Source: JANRIG01 sp033765235
GTDB taxonomy: Bacteria; Bacteroidota; Bacteroidia; Cytophagales; UBA9547
NCBI GenBank assembly: GCA_033765235.1
Contig: JANRIG010000022.1
Coordinates: 62,001-126,000, forward strand
Direction of reading: 5' to 3'
DNA length: 64,000 nucleotides
In this document: in pieces, positions 25,903-34,700 of the stretch
Position numbering within the stretch: position 1 is the stretch's first letter
Layout: every line of letters starts with the position of its first letter
The notes under the pieces: generated by a model
What the model was told of the DNA's origin: nothing
Database searches by the model: none
Seen by the model: only the letters and a program-made list of their open reading frames with translations
Made by a program: the position numbers and the translations under genes

Positions 25903-27243
25903 TTATGTATCAAGTCCTTTGAATTTGCCGGGCTTCAATATGTCTTTACTATTGGTACCAATGATGTCTTCCAGTTTTTTGCGCTTAGTTTCTTCCTTGA
26001 ATATTTTGGAAGTAATATCGAACTGCTGCATGGCTATTTTGAATAGCCCGTAGTATAGTTCTACAAAAGTGCTCACTACCAGTACAAATATGATGGAGAA
26101 GTTCAGGTTTACATCGGTCTGGTAGGTGCCATATACTATAATGGATACAAACTGCAGGAGTATGATTTCTACCAAGGTGAGCACTATACTGAATATATCC
26201 CACCACACGGCTGCTGCATGAAACAGCAGGGAGAACAGTATGACATTGTGAAATGATATGATAAGGTTGATGATGATATTGAGCCTGTCATCTAATATTT
26301 CTATATAGTCTTCGTTTAGTATCATAGATACTATATTGGCCAATAGCACGGTTTCATACATATCTGTACGCGTTTTGCCCGCGTACTCCTTGTTCATAGG
26401 GGTATAAAACTTATCTGAGTCCCAAAATTTTTCGCTAAAAAAACTTTCGCCAGTGTAGCCCATGATTACTATCTTGTTGGCTATAAGTGATGGGTCAAAG
26501 TTTTCGTTGAGTGCATCTTCGGCATCTATGATATAAAATTTATCAAAATTCCCTTTATAGTTGATGATTTCTATTTCATTTTCACGGGATTTGAATTTTT
26601 TTACCTTTTCAGGGGCTACATTATTAATAATTGCTTCAGCAAATGATATTTGCTCTACCCCGTTGAGTTTTTCGGTGCGGTGTATATATCTGGTAGTTTT
26701 AAAATCTTTGTCAGTGTTTGGCAAATTGTTATATGCCAGCTCTGCATATCGTATTCCATCCTCATTTTGCAGGTGTGTAAAGAGGCTGTCTGAAGTTATC
26801 ACTGAGGTATATTCTTTTTTTACGGCATCATAGTTTTGCAATTTGGATACCATTACAAGATTTTTGGTGTCAAAAAGTACTGACTGTAATAATAAATTAT
26901 TGAAATACAGCCCGTCTTCAGTCGGAGGGTCTTCACGCAATATCTTATTGACACCTACAGCTGCAGGTTTATATTTATTGATTTTGTTTAATAGCAAACC
27001 CAACTCTGCATTGTCAATGGTGCCTATGTTTACTATTACAATATTAGTATCGGGAGCGGGTTCGTCTCTAAAGTTTTTGGAGAATACAAAGTCTGTAATC
27101 TCAAAATCTTGAAGTGCTGTGGAAAATGGCTCTACCAGTTCTTTATTGAGTGGAATAAGAGACACCAAGTACAATAGTCCTAAAACAAATATAAAACAAT
27201 ATACATAATCGTTTAAAAATACACTTCTCAGCAGCCTTATCAC
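25903..27243 (-). CDS. CHASE2-domain membrane protein, paralogue A
   Basis: This 446-residue paralogue of the neighbouring CHASE2 protein shares the same layout: one N-terminal helix (about 12-30), a periplasmic CHASE2 region, and three C-terminal helices. Shared blocks include RDEPAPDTNIVIVNIG, NFDPSLIANKIVIMGYTGES, DKFYTPMN and MILNEDY. It differs where the usual GID becomes GVN (AAVGVNKILRED), and it has a longer cytoplasmic tail (EETKRKKLEDIIG...). It is the first gene of the four-gene block. A divergent protease gene starts 72 bases away, so promoters for both lie in 27244-27315, although no clear box is seen. Confidence 0.82.
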   Translation of the reverse strand: MIRLLRSVFLNDYVYCFIFVLGLLYLVSLIPLNKELVEPFSTALQDFEITDFVFSKNFRDEPAPDTNIVIVNIGTIDNAELGLLLNKINKYKPAAVGVNKILREDPPTEDGLYFNNLLLQSVLFDTKNLVMVSKLQNYDAVKKEYTSVITSDSLFTHLQNEDGIRYAELAYNNLPNTDKDFKTTRYIHRTEKLNGVEQISFAEAIINNVAPEKVKKFKSRENEIEIINYKGNFDKFYIIDAEDALNENFDPSLIANKIVIMGYTGESFFSEKFWDSDKFYTPMNKEYAGKTRTDMYETVLLANIVSMILNEDYIEILDDRLNIIINLIISFHNVILFSLLFHAAAVWWDIFSIVLTLVEIILLQFVSIIVYGTYQTDVNLNFSIIFVLVVSTFVELYYGLFKIAMQQFDITSKIFKEETKRKKLEDIIGTNSKDILKPGKFKGLDT

Positions 27244-27315
27244 TTAAATAAAAATTGTTTTAAGATGAATAAATTATAAAATTGCAGCAAAATAAGGAAA
27301 ACAAATCAAAATATT

Positions 27316-29859
27316 ATGTTTCGTATTACAAAAATTATATTAATTATTTTTATAATTTCTACTGTTGAGTCTATATCCAAAGACAAAAAACAGCCATTGG
27401 CAGATACATCAAAAACCGTAAAAGTACCCAAAAAGAAAAAATCTTTTGACGATTCGCTCAAGGCATATATTAAATACGAAGGGTTGTTCAAATTTTATCA
27501 AGATACCTCCACCGGCAATGTGCTGATGGTGATACGTAAAGGGCAACTGGACAAAGATTATATCTATTTTTCATATACCGAAAATGGTCCTGTGTCCGTA
27601 GGTCACTTCAAGGGAAACTTTAGAGATAATAAAATATTCAGGATAAAAAAATATTTTAACAAGATAGAATTTGTAGAGCAAAACCACAGCTACTATTTTG
27701 ACCCTAAAAACGAACTCAGCAAAGCCTCCAATGCTAATATATCACCCTCCGTGATTTTTAGCCAAAAAATAAGTGATACAGACCTCGAACGTGGCGAATA
27801 CTTGGTGCCTGCCGAAGACCTGCTGCTGAGTGAGGCACTGCATAGGATAAAACCACAGCCCCCGCGAGGAGTACCACCCGATGCCTACTTCAATATGGGT
27901 ACACTCAGCAAAGCCAAATCTAAAGTGCTGAAAATAAGGCCATATCCGCAAAATGCTGATATTATAATAGAATATGTGTTTGAAAATCAATATCCGAGTG
28001 CCTCAGGAGGCGCAGGAGTCACAGATGAGCGCAATGTGAGCATTGTGCTTCAGCACAGTTTTATACAAGTGCCTCAAAACGACTACAAACCCAGATACGA
28101 CGATGCACGGGTGGGCTACTTTACTACCATGGTCAATGATATGACCTCTGCCTCCACCACACCCTATCGCGATATGATACACCGCTGGCACCTGAAAAAG
28201 AAAAATCCTGAAATGGCACTTTCAGAGCCTGTAGAACCTATAATATGGTGGGTAGAAAATACTACTCCTCAAAGATACCGAAAAACCATCATAGATGCAG
28301 GGCTCATGTGGAATAAAGCCTTTGAAACGGCAGGCTTCATCAATGCCATTCAAATAAAAGTACAACCCGACACAGCTACATGGGACGCAGGCGATATAAG
28401 GTATAATGTATTGCGCTGGACATCATCGCCGGCACCACCTTTTGGAGGCTATGGTCCCAGTTTTGTAAACCCTTTGACTGGGCAGATATTGGGTAGCGAC
28501 ATCATGTTGGAGTATGCATTCATTACCAATAGACTAAAGCTGCAACAGTTTTTTGAAACTAATAATACAACCTCCGAGCACCCCACACAATGTGCGGCAG
28601 CCCATCATCTGCAGCACCAACTTATGCTTGGCAAAATGGCTATGGCAGCCACAGATACTGATGCAGATACTACACAACTTATCACAGAAGCCATTTACTA
28701 TCTCATATTGCATGAGATGGGGCATACCTTGGGGCTCAATCACAACATGCGTGCTAGCCAAATGCTTACCTACAAAGAGCTGTATGACAAAGACTTGATA
28801 GCCAAAAAAGGGCTCACTGCATCGGTCATGGACTACCCTGCCATTAATATATTGCCCGAACCTGATAAACAAACTGCTTACTATACTACTCAGGCCGGCC
28901 CATACGACCATTGGGCAATAGCATACGGATATACTACTTATGAAAGTGATGAGGCAGAAAAGCAAGGGCTCGAAAAATTATTGCACAAGAGTACAGATAA
29001 AGACTTGGCTTTTGGCAATGATGCTGATGACATGCGCACACCCGGCCTGCACATAGACCCAAGAGTAATGATCAATGATATGAGTGCCAATAGCATAGAC
29101 TATATGAAAGTACGCATGACCATAGTGAACAATATGGCAAAAAAACTTAAAACCAAATATATAAAAGTGGGCAAGTCGTATGAAGCCTTGCGCAACGGAT
29201 ATTTCATAACCACCCAAGAGATAGCCAATGCAGGAGCTGTAGTGTCGAGGTATATAGGAGGTATTTATACCGAACGATATAAGCCTGAGCAAAGTAGCAG
29301 TGCAAAGCCATACACCCCTGTACCATATGCCGAGCAAAAAAAAGCAATGTCATTGTTGCAATACCATATATTTGGCGCACAAGCATTTCAGCTCAACTAT
29401 GACTTGTATCAATATTTGCAACCTCAGCGCAGAGGATTCAGCATGTATGGGCAAAACGAAGACCCCAAAATACACGACAGAGTATTGCAAATACAGCGAA
29501 GTATACTTGACCATTTGCTGCACCCAAATGTGCTCAAAAGACTTACAGACACAGAACTGTATGGTAATAAATACTCTCAAACAGAAATGCTTACCGACCT
29601 TACTGCTGCCATAATGTCGGGAGATGGTGCTGTGATAAATGGGTTTAGGAAAAATATACAGACAGAGTATGTGCTGCGAATGGTGAATGCATCAAAGACA
29701 GAAAATAATACATACGATTACATATCCAAAGCCAATATGACAGTGCAGCTCAAGCGCATACAAGCAATTATGTCTGCCAAAGTGGCTACAGATGCGCCTA
29801 CTAAGGCACATTGTGAATATTTATTGTTTATTATAGCCAAAGCATTGGCTGTAAAATAG
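27316..29859 (+). CDS. Zinc-dependent metalloprotease, DUF5117/DUF4953-type metzincin
   Basis: This 847-residue exported protein belongs to a large Bacteroidota metalloprotease family. The leader covers about residues 1-19, then DUF5118/DUF5117-like beta-rich parts (to about 330) precede the catalytic core. The zinc signature HEMGHTLGLNH places ligands at H466, H470 and H476 with catalytic E467. The metzincin Met-turn is SVMDYP (M505). The remaining C-terminal half (DUF4953-like) is helical. Substrates are unknown. It is divergent from the CHASE2 block with a 72-base gap, and LemA follows after about 100 bases on the same strand. Confidence 0.9.
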   Translation: MFRITKIILIIFIISTVESISKDKKQPLADTSKTVKVPKKKKSFDDSLKAYIKYEGLFKFYQDTSTGNVLMVIRKGQLDKDYIYFSYTENGPVSVGHFKGNFRDNKIFRIKKYFNKIEFVEQNHSYYFDPKNELSKASNANISPSVIFSQKISDTDLERGEYLVPAEDLLLSEALHRIKPQPPRGVPPDAYFNMGTLSKAKSKVLKIRPYPQNADIIIEYVFENQYPSASGGAGVTDERNVSIVLQHSFIQVPQNDYKPRYDDARVGYFTTMVNDMTSASTTPYRDMIHRWHLKKKNPEMALSEPVEPIIWWVENTTPQRYRKTIIDAGLMWNKAFETAGFINAIQIKVQPDTATWDAGDIRYNVLRWTSSPAPPFGGYGPSFVNPLTGQILGSDIMLEYAFITNRLKLQQFFETNNTTSEHPTQCAAAHHLQHQLMLGKMAMAATDTDADTTQLITEAIYYLILHEMGHTLGLNHNMRASQMLTYKELYDKDLIAKKGLTASVMDYPAINILPEPDKQTAYYTTQAGPYDHWAIAYGYTTYESDEAEKQGLEKLLHKSTDKDLAFGNDADDMRTPGLHIDPRVMINDMSANSIDYMKVRMTIVNNMAKKLKTKYIKVGKSYEALRNGYFITTQEIANAGAVVSRYIGGIYTERYKPEQSSSAKPYTPVPYAEQKKAMSLLQYHIFGAQAFQLNYDLYQYLQPQRRGFSMYGQNEDPKIHDRVLQIQRSILDHLLHPNVLKRLTDTELYGNKYSQTEMLTDLTAAIMSGDGAVINGFRKNIQTEYVLRMVNASKTENNTYDYISKANMTVQLKRIQAIMSAKVATDAPTKAHCEYLLFIIAKALAVK

Positions 29860-29960
29860 CTGTTGGCACAAAAATTGATAATTAAAATTTGAATTTGTCG
29901 CCCATTCAACATTAAACCCATAAAAAAAAGCCCTTGTGAGGTGACCAAGGCAATATAAAT

Positions 29961-30554
29961 ATGAAAAAATCATTGTTAATAATATTAGGAGTAATATTAG
30001 CCATTGTACTCATACTTTGGTGGACGTTTGGAGGCTCCTACAACAATATGGTATCTAAAGATGAGCAAGTACAAAGCGCATGGGCACAGGTACAAAATGT
30101 GTATCAGCGCCGTGCAGATCTTATTCCCAATTTGGTTGCTACTGTGAAAGGGTATGCAGATTTTGAAAAAGGTACATTGACAGCTGTAATTGAAGCTCGA
30201 GCCAAAGCCACAAGCATCAATATTAATCCTGAAAAACTATCGGCTGATGATATCAAAAAATTTCAGTCAGCACAAGACGGATTGAGCTCGGCACTAGGCA
30301 GGCTCATGGTGATATCTGAGCAATACCCTCAGCTTAAAGCAAATACCAACTTCTTAGAGTTGCAATCTCAACTGGAAGGTACCGAAAACCGCATTACGGT
30401 AGAGAGGCAACGGTTTAACGATGTAGTGAAAGACTACAATCAATATATCCGTTCATTCCCGCAAAATATGCTTACAGGCATGTATGGCTTTGAGAAAAAA
30501 GGATATTTTGAAGCCAAAGCAGGTGCAGAAGATGCCCCTGAAGTAAAATTTTAA
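29961..30554 (+). CDS. LemA family protein
   Basis: This 197-residue protein has one N-terminal membrane helix (5-27) and then a long helical bundle carrying the family signatures SAWAQVQNVYQRRADLIPNL, QLKANTNFLELQSQLEGTENRI and YNQYIRSFP. The length is normal. LemA proteins are inner-membrane proteins of unclear function, often next to TPM-domain or M48 protease genes; none is adjacent here. A strong terminator follows at 30582. Confidence 0.93.
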   Translation: MKKSLLIILGVILAIVLILWWTFGGSYNNMVSKDEQVQSAWAQVQNVYQRRADLIPNLVATVKGYADFEKGTLTAVIEARAKATSININPEKLSADDIKKFQSAQDGLSSALGRLMVISEQYPQLKANTNFLELQSQLEGTENRITVERQRFNDVVKDYNQYIRSFPQNMLTGMYGFEKKGYFEAKAGAEDAPEVKF

Positions 30555-30581
30555 TTCGATAAAATTATACAGAGAATACAT

Positions 30582-30612
30582 TGGTCTGTGATATGCAGAC
30601 CATTTTTTTTTT
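30582..30612 (+). terminator. Rho-independent terminator after the LemA gene
   Basis: A 7-bp stem (tggtctg/cagacca) with a 7-base loop is followed by ten T residues, 27 bases after the LemA gene stop. Confidence 0.9.
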
Positions 30613-30714
30613 CGTATTTTGTGCCACAGATTGAGGTTAAGGATGGAGAGTAGTGTGCAGTAGGAGCTGTTTTAGTTTAGTTAGTGAGATAAGTGAGTCA
30701 TAGATTGACTGAAT

Positions 30715-30743
30715 TCGTCACTGCAACCGTAGGGAAGCAGTCT
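30715..30743 (+). repeat. REP-like palindrome, copy 1
   Basis: The motif tcgtcactgcaaccgtaggg followed by aagcagtct resembles widespread REP-like repeats with CACTGCGAGCGTAGCGAAGCAGT cores. ACTGC and GCAGT form the ends. A second copy lies at 56545-56574. This one directly abuts the 124-bp direct repeat. Confidence 0.55.
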
Positions 30744-30867
30744 CCCTAGCTATCGCAAGTTTAGCGAAGCGTAACTTGTGAGTATGAATAAGCACACTGT
30801 CTCGTCCTAAAAAATGTTTACAGGTTTATTGATAATCCTGATATTGATTTACGGTTGATAGTTAGTC
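30744..30867 (+). repeat. 124-bp direct repeat, copy 1, flanking hicBA
   Basis: This block recurs at 31478-31601 with only two substitutions (A/C near position 9 and T/A after the A-run). It contains an imperfect hairpin (cgcaagtt at 30754-30761, aacttgtg at 30773-30780) and no open frame. Together the two copies bracket the toxin-antitoxin pair. Confidence 0.9.
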
Positions 30868-30873
30868 CAAATT

Positions 30874-31086
30874 TTACAATTCTGACTTATCAATCCCAGC
30901 CTGTTTTAGAATAGCATAAAGGGTGCCTTTGGGCAGGTCTTTATTATGCATAGGTACTACAGTAATTTTACCTGATACAGGATGAAAAAAATAATTATGA
31001 GAGCCGTGTATACGTTTAAGTATAAATCCACGAGTTTCTAGAATTTTAATCAATGCTTTAGGGGTAAGCGAAGGGGTGTTTCCCAT
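30874..31086 (-). CDS. hicA: HicA toxin (mRNA interferase)
   Basis: This 70-residue HicA/YcfA-family toxin has a double-stranded RNA-binding-like fold and is predicted to cleave mRNA when free of HicB. The family signature is RGFILKRIHGSHNYF, with the catalytic histidine H30 in GSH, followed by the C-terminal VPMHNKDLPKGTLYAILKQAG. The length is typical. It follows hicB by 10 bases on the same strand, the antitoxin-first order. The stop lies 6 bases from direct-repeat copy 1. Confidence 0.92.
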   Translation of the reverse strand: MGNTPSLTPKALIKILETRGFILKRIHGSHNYFFHPVSGKITVVPMHNKDLPKGTLYAILKQAGIDKSEL

Positions 31087-31096
31087 TAAAGGTAGG

Positions 31097-31324
31097 TTAG
31101 TTTACTAAAGTGAGCGAATATTCAAAAGAATGGCTATCATCAGGAATAGGCTCTCCTAAATCTTTCAATACAATTATGTAGCCTTCTATGGCTTCTTTGG
31201 CCATAGCCAATGCTTCACGGGTAGTTTTGCCAAAAGTAACACAACCCGGCAAAGCAGGGACGGTAACGGTATATCCGCCTTCAGGTTCTTCGGTGAGTAT
31301 CACTCTATATGTATATGGGTTCAT
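31097..31324 (-). CDS. hicB: HicB antitoxin (short, no DNA-binding domain)
   Basis: This 75-residue HicB-type antitoxin has the partly degraded RNase H fold: YRVILTEEPEGGYTVTVPALPGCVTFGKT and EALAMAKEAIEGYI. It lacks the C-terminal HTH or ribbon-helix-helix domain found in longer HicB proteins. Autorepression would therefore need another factor or the complex itself. I chose the ATG at 31324; a TTG four codons upstream (31336) is possible. It precedes hicA by 10 bases. Confidence 0.9.
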   Translation of the reverse strand: MNPYTYRVILTEEPEGGYTVTVPALPGCVTFGKTTREALAMAKEAIEGYIIVLKDLGEPIPDDSHSFEYSLTLVN

Positions 31325-31415
31325 TATTATAAACAATTAAGGAATTATTAAAGTGATTATGTACTACAACGCGATATTTTTTTTATTTCAAAATAATATT
31401 GTTAAAATACAGATA

Positions 31416-31423
31416 CAAATATA
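31416..31423 (-). promoter_or_regulatory. Possible -7 box for hicBA
   Basis: TATATTTG on the minus strand matches TAnnTTTG, with a TTG 21 bases farther upstream. It lies about 92 bases before the hicB start. Confidence 0.4.
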
Positions 31424-31477
31424 TGTTTTTAAACCCAAAAATCACAATAATATAGTGATATATCCACTGGCTTTCCC

Positions 31478-31601
31478 CCCTAGCTCTCGCAAGTTTAGCG
31501 AAGCGTAACTTGTGAGTATGAATAAGCACACTGTCTCGTCCTAAAAAAAGTTTACAGGTTTATTGATAATCCTGATATTGATTTACGGTTGATAGTTAGT
31601 C
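31478..31601 (+). repeat. 124-bp direct repeat, copy 2, flanking hicBA
   Basis: This copy matches 30744-30867 at 122 of 124 positions, in the same orientation. The flanking bases differ, apart from a short C-run upstream, so no target-site duplication is evident. Confidence 0.9.
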
Positions 31602-31706
31602 GCTATATCAAAATCCCATTGATGCATTTAGGTTAAATTTTATGCATTCATTTTATCTCTATACATCTCATATTTCATTACTTATTCATATTCCACAACA
31701 TTTATA

Positions 31707-31714
31707 TAAATTTG
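31707..31714 (+). promoter_or_regulatory. Predicted -7 box for ileS
   Basis: TAAATTTG matches TAnnTTTG and ends 20 bases before the ileS ATG, giving a leader of about 14 bases. No clear -33 TTTG is seen. Confidence 0.45.
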
Positions 31715-31734
31715 CAACGCCAATCAAATAATAA

Positions 31735-34700
31735 ATGAATAGATACCCCGAATACAAAAATACCTCGTATCCCGATATTGCTGCCAAAATATCAAAATAT
31801 TGGATAGAGCATAATATCTACCAAAAATCTGAGCAAATCAGGGCTGCAGATACACCATTTGTGTTTTATGAAGGTCCTCCATCGGCCAATGGCACACCTG
31901 GCATACACCATGTAATGGCGCGCACCATCAAAGATATTTTTTGCAGGTACAAAACCATGCAAGGATACTTAGTGAAGCGCAAAGGAGGTTGGGACACCCA
32001 CGGGCTGCCTGTGGAGCTGCAAGTAGAAAAAGAACTGGGCATAAACAAAGACGATATAGGCAAAACTATAAGTGTAGAAGAATACAACAAAAAATGCCGC
32101 GAAACAGTGATGCGCTACAAAGCTCAATGGGACGACCTTACCCAAAAAATGGGCTATTGGGTAGATTTGCAAAACCCATACATTACTTTTGAAAATGATT
32201 ACATAGAGTCATGCTGGCACTTGCTCAAAACACTGTACGACAAGCAGTTGCTATACAAAGGATACACCATACAGCCCTATTCGCCGGCTGCAGGCACAGG
32301 TCTCAGCTCTCACGAGCTTAACCAGCCGGGCTGCTACAAGCTCGTAAAAGATACCACAGTGGTGGCACAGTTTAAGGTATTGCGCAATGACAAATCTGCA
32401 ATGCTATATACTAACTTAGGTGCTGAAAACAAAGCATTTACCCAACGCGAACTACTAAAATCCATCAACTCACCTGAAGTGACAGACACACACAGTCATA
32501 CCTCTTGGGATGAGGTATATATACTGGCATGGACCACCACACCGTGGACTTTGCCCTCCAACTCTGCATTGGCCGTAGGCGAAAAAATTATTTATACCAA
32601 AGTAAAAACCTACAACCCATATACTTACAAACCCATAGCAGTGATACTTGCCAAAGACCTGCTCTTAAAATATTTTCATCCCAAGTCTGCCGAAATACCG
32701 CTGCACTCCTACAACCCCGGCGACAAAGTGATACCCTATCAGGTGATGGAAGAGTACGCCGGCAAAGACCTGTTAGGCATACAATATGAGCAACTTATGC
32801 CCTATGTGAAACCTGTGGGAAAGGCATTTGAAGTAATAGCCGGTGACTTTGTGAGCACCGAAGACGGCACAGGTGTAGTACATATAGCACCTACCTTTGG
32901 TGCCGATGACTTTAGGGTGGCAAGGCAAGCAGGCATAGCACCTGTGTTGGTAGCAGATGATACAGACAAAATGGTGCCTTTGGTGGATAAAAAAGGCAAA
33001 TTTGTAGTACAAATGGGTGAATTTGGAGGCATGTATGTCAAAAACTATGATGATAAAGACGAAAACGACCCCAACTATAAATCTGTGGATGTACTCATCT
33101 CTATCAAGCTAAAAACTGAAAATAAAGCATTTAAGGTAGAAAAATACGAGCATACCTACCCACACTGTTGGCGTACAGACAAACCTGTACTTTACTACCC
33201 GTTAGAAAGCTGGTTCATAAAAACCACCGCTGTCAAAGACAGAATGGCACAACTGAATAGTACTATAAACTGGAAGCCAGAAAGCACAGGCACAGGAAGG
33301 TTTGGCAACTGGCTCGAAAATTTAGTGGACTGGAACTTGAGCCGCTCAAGGTATTGGGGTACACCACTCCCTATATGGCGCACCGAAGACGGTAATGAAG
33401 TAAAATGTATAGGCTCAGTACAAGAATTAAAATATGAAATTAATCAGGCAAATATTACATTATCTCTCAACCAAAACACCACCCTTGACGACTTACATCG
33501 TCCTTATATAGATGATATAATTTTGGTTTCGCCCTCCGGCAAGCCTATGCGACGCGAACCTGACCTGATAGATGTATGGTTTGACTCAGGTGCCATGCCC
33601 TACGCTCAGTGGCACTACCCGTTTGATAATAAAGATATATTCAAAGCCAACTTTCCGGCAGATTTCATTTCAGAAGGGGTAGACCAAACTCGAGGCTGGT
33701 TTTTTACCCTACATGCGCTCTCTGTAATGTGTTTTGACGCTGTAGCATTCAAAAATGTAGTGTCTACAGGGTTGGTATTAGACAAAAATGGTGAAAAAAT
33801 GTCGAAACGCAAAGGCAATGTGGTAAACCCTTTTGACACCCTTGCCAAATACGGTCCGGATGCCACCCGATGGTATATGGTAAGCAATGCCAACCCTTGG
33901 GACAATCTCAAATTTGATATAGAGGGAGTAGCCGAGGTACAGCGCAAATTTTTTAATACCTTACATAATACCTATAACTTCTATGCCCTCTACGCCAATC
34001 TTGACAATTATAGAGCAGATATTACGGTATTAGGCACAGCATATTTCACTGAGGCCGACCGTTGGATTATTTCTAAGTTACATACCCTTATCAAAACAGT
34101 GACCTCTGCCTACAATGACTACGAACCTACCAAAGCTGCTCGTGCCCTTACAGACTTTGTGTGCGACGACCTGAGCAACTGGTATGTGAGGCTCAATAGA
34201 AAAAGGTATTGGCTCACATTGCTCAACAATGACAAAAAAGCAGCCTACCAAGTGCTTAGTTATTGTATAGACAAAGTGGTAAAGCTGGCAGCCCCCATTG
34301 CACCTTTTTATGCCGATGAAATATACCTTAACCTTCATGGCACAGGCTCAGTACACCTTGCCGATTTCCCAAAGTATGATAACAGCCTCATAGACCATAA
34401 TTTGGAAACTAAGATGAGCCTTGCTCAAAATATTACCTCACTGGTGCATGCTATACGCAAAACACACAGCCTTAGGGTAAGGTTGCCATTGCAAAAATTG
34501 ATATTGCCAACCGCAAATGCCACGTTTATAGAAAATGTAAATGCGGTAGCAGCACTTATCAAAAATGAAGTAAATGTGAAAGAAATAGTGTATATGCAAG
34601 ATACTTCAGGCATTGTGAAAAAGAAAGCAAAACCTAATTTTCAGACCCTAAGCAAAGAATATGGACGCTATCTCAAAGACTTGGGCACAGCCATAGCCAC

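Larger units (their letters stand above)
30613..30873. other. Repeat-rich intergenic stretch before hicA
   Basis: Between the LemA gene terminator and the hicA stop lie a REP-like copy (30715-30743) and direct-repeat copy 1 (30744-30867). No gene is seen. Confidence 0.6.
31325..31734. other. Intergenic region between hicB and ileS
   Basis: The region holds the possible hicBA promoter (31416-31423, minus strand), direct-repeat copy 2 (31478-31601) and the predicted ileS -7 box. I see nothing else. Confidence 0.5.

Noticed and set aside
29924..29953. Hairpin next to an eight-A run between the protease and LemA genes
   Set aside because: It reads as a terminator only on the minus strand, where no gene ends, and the stem has a bulge. 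I could not support a function.
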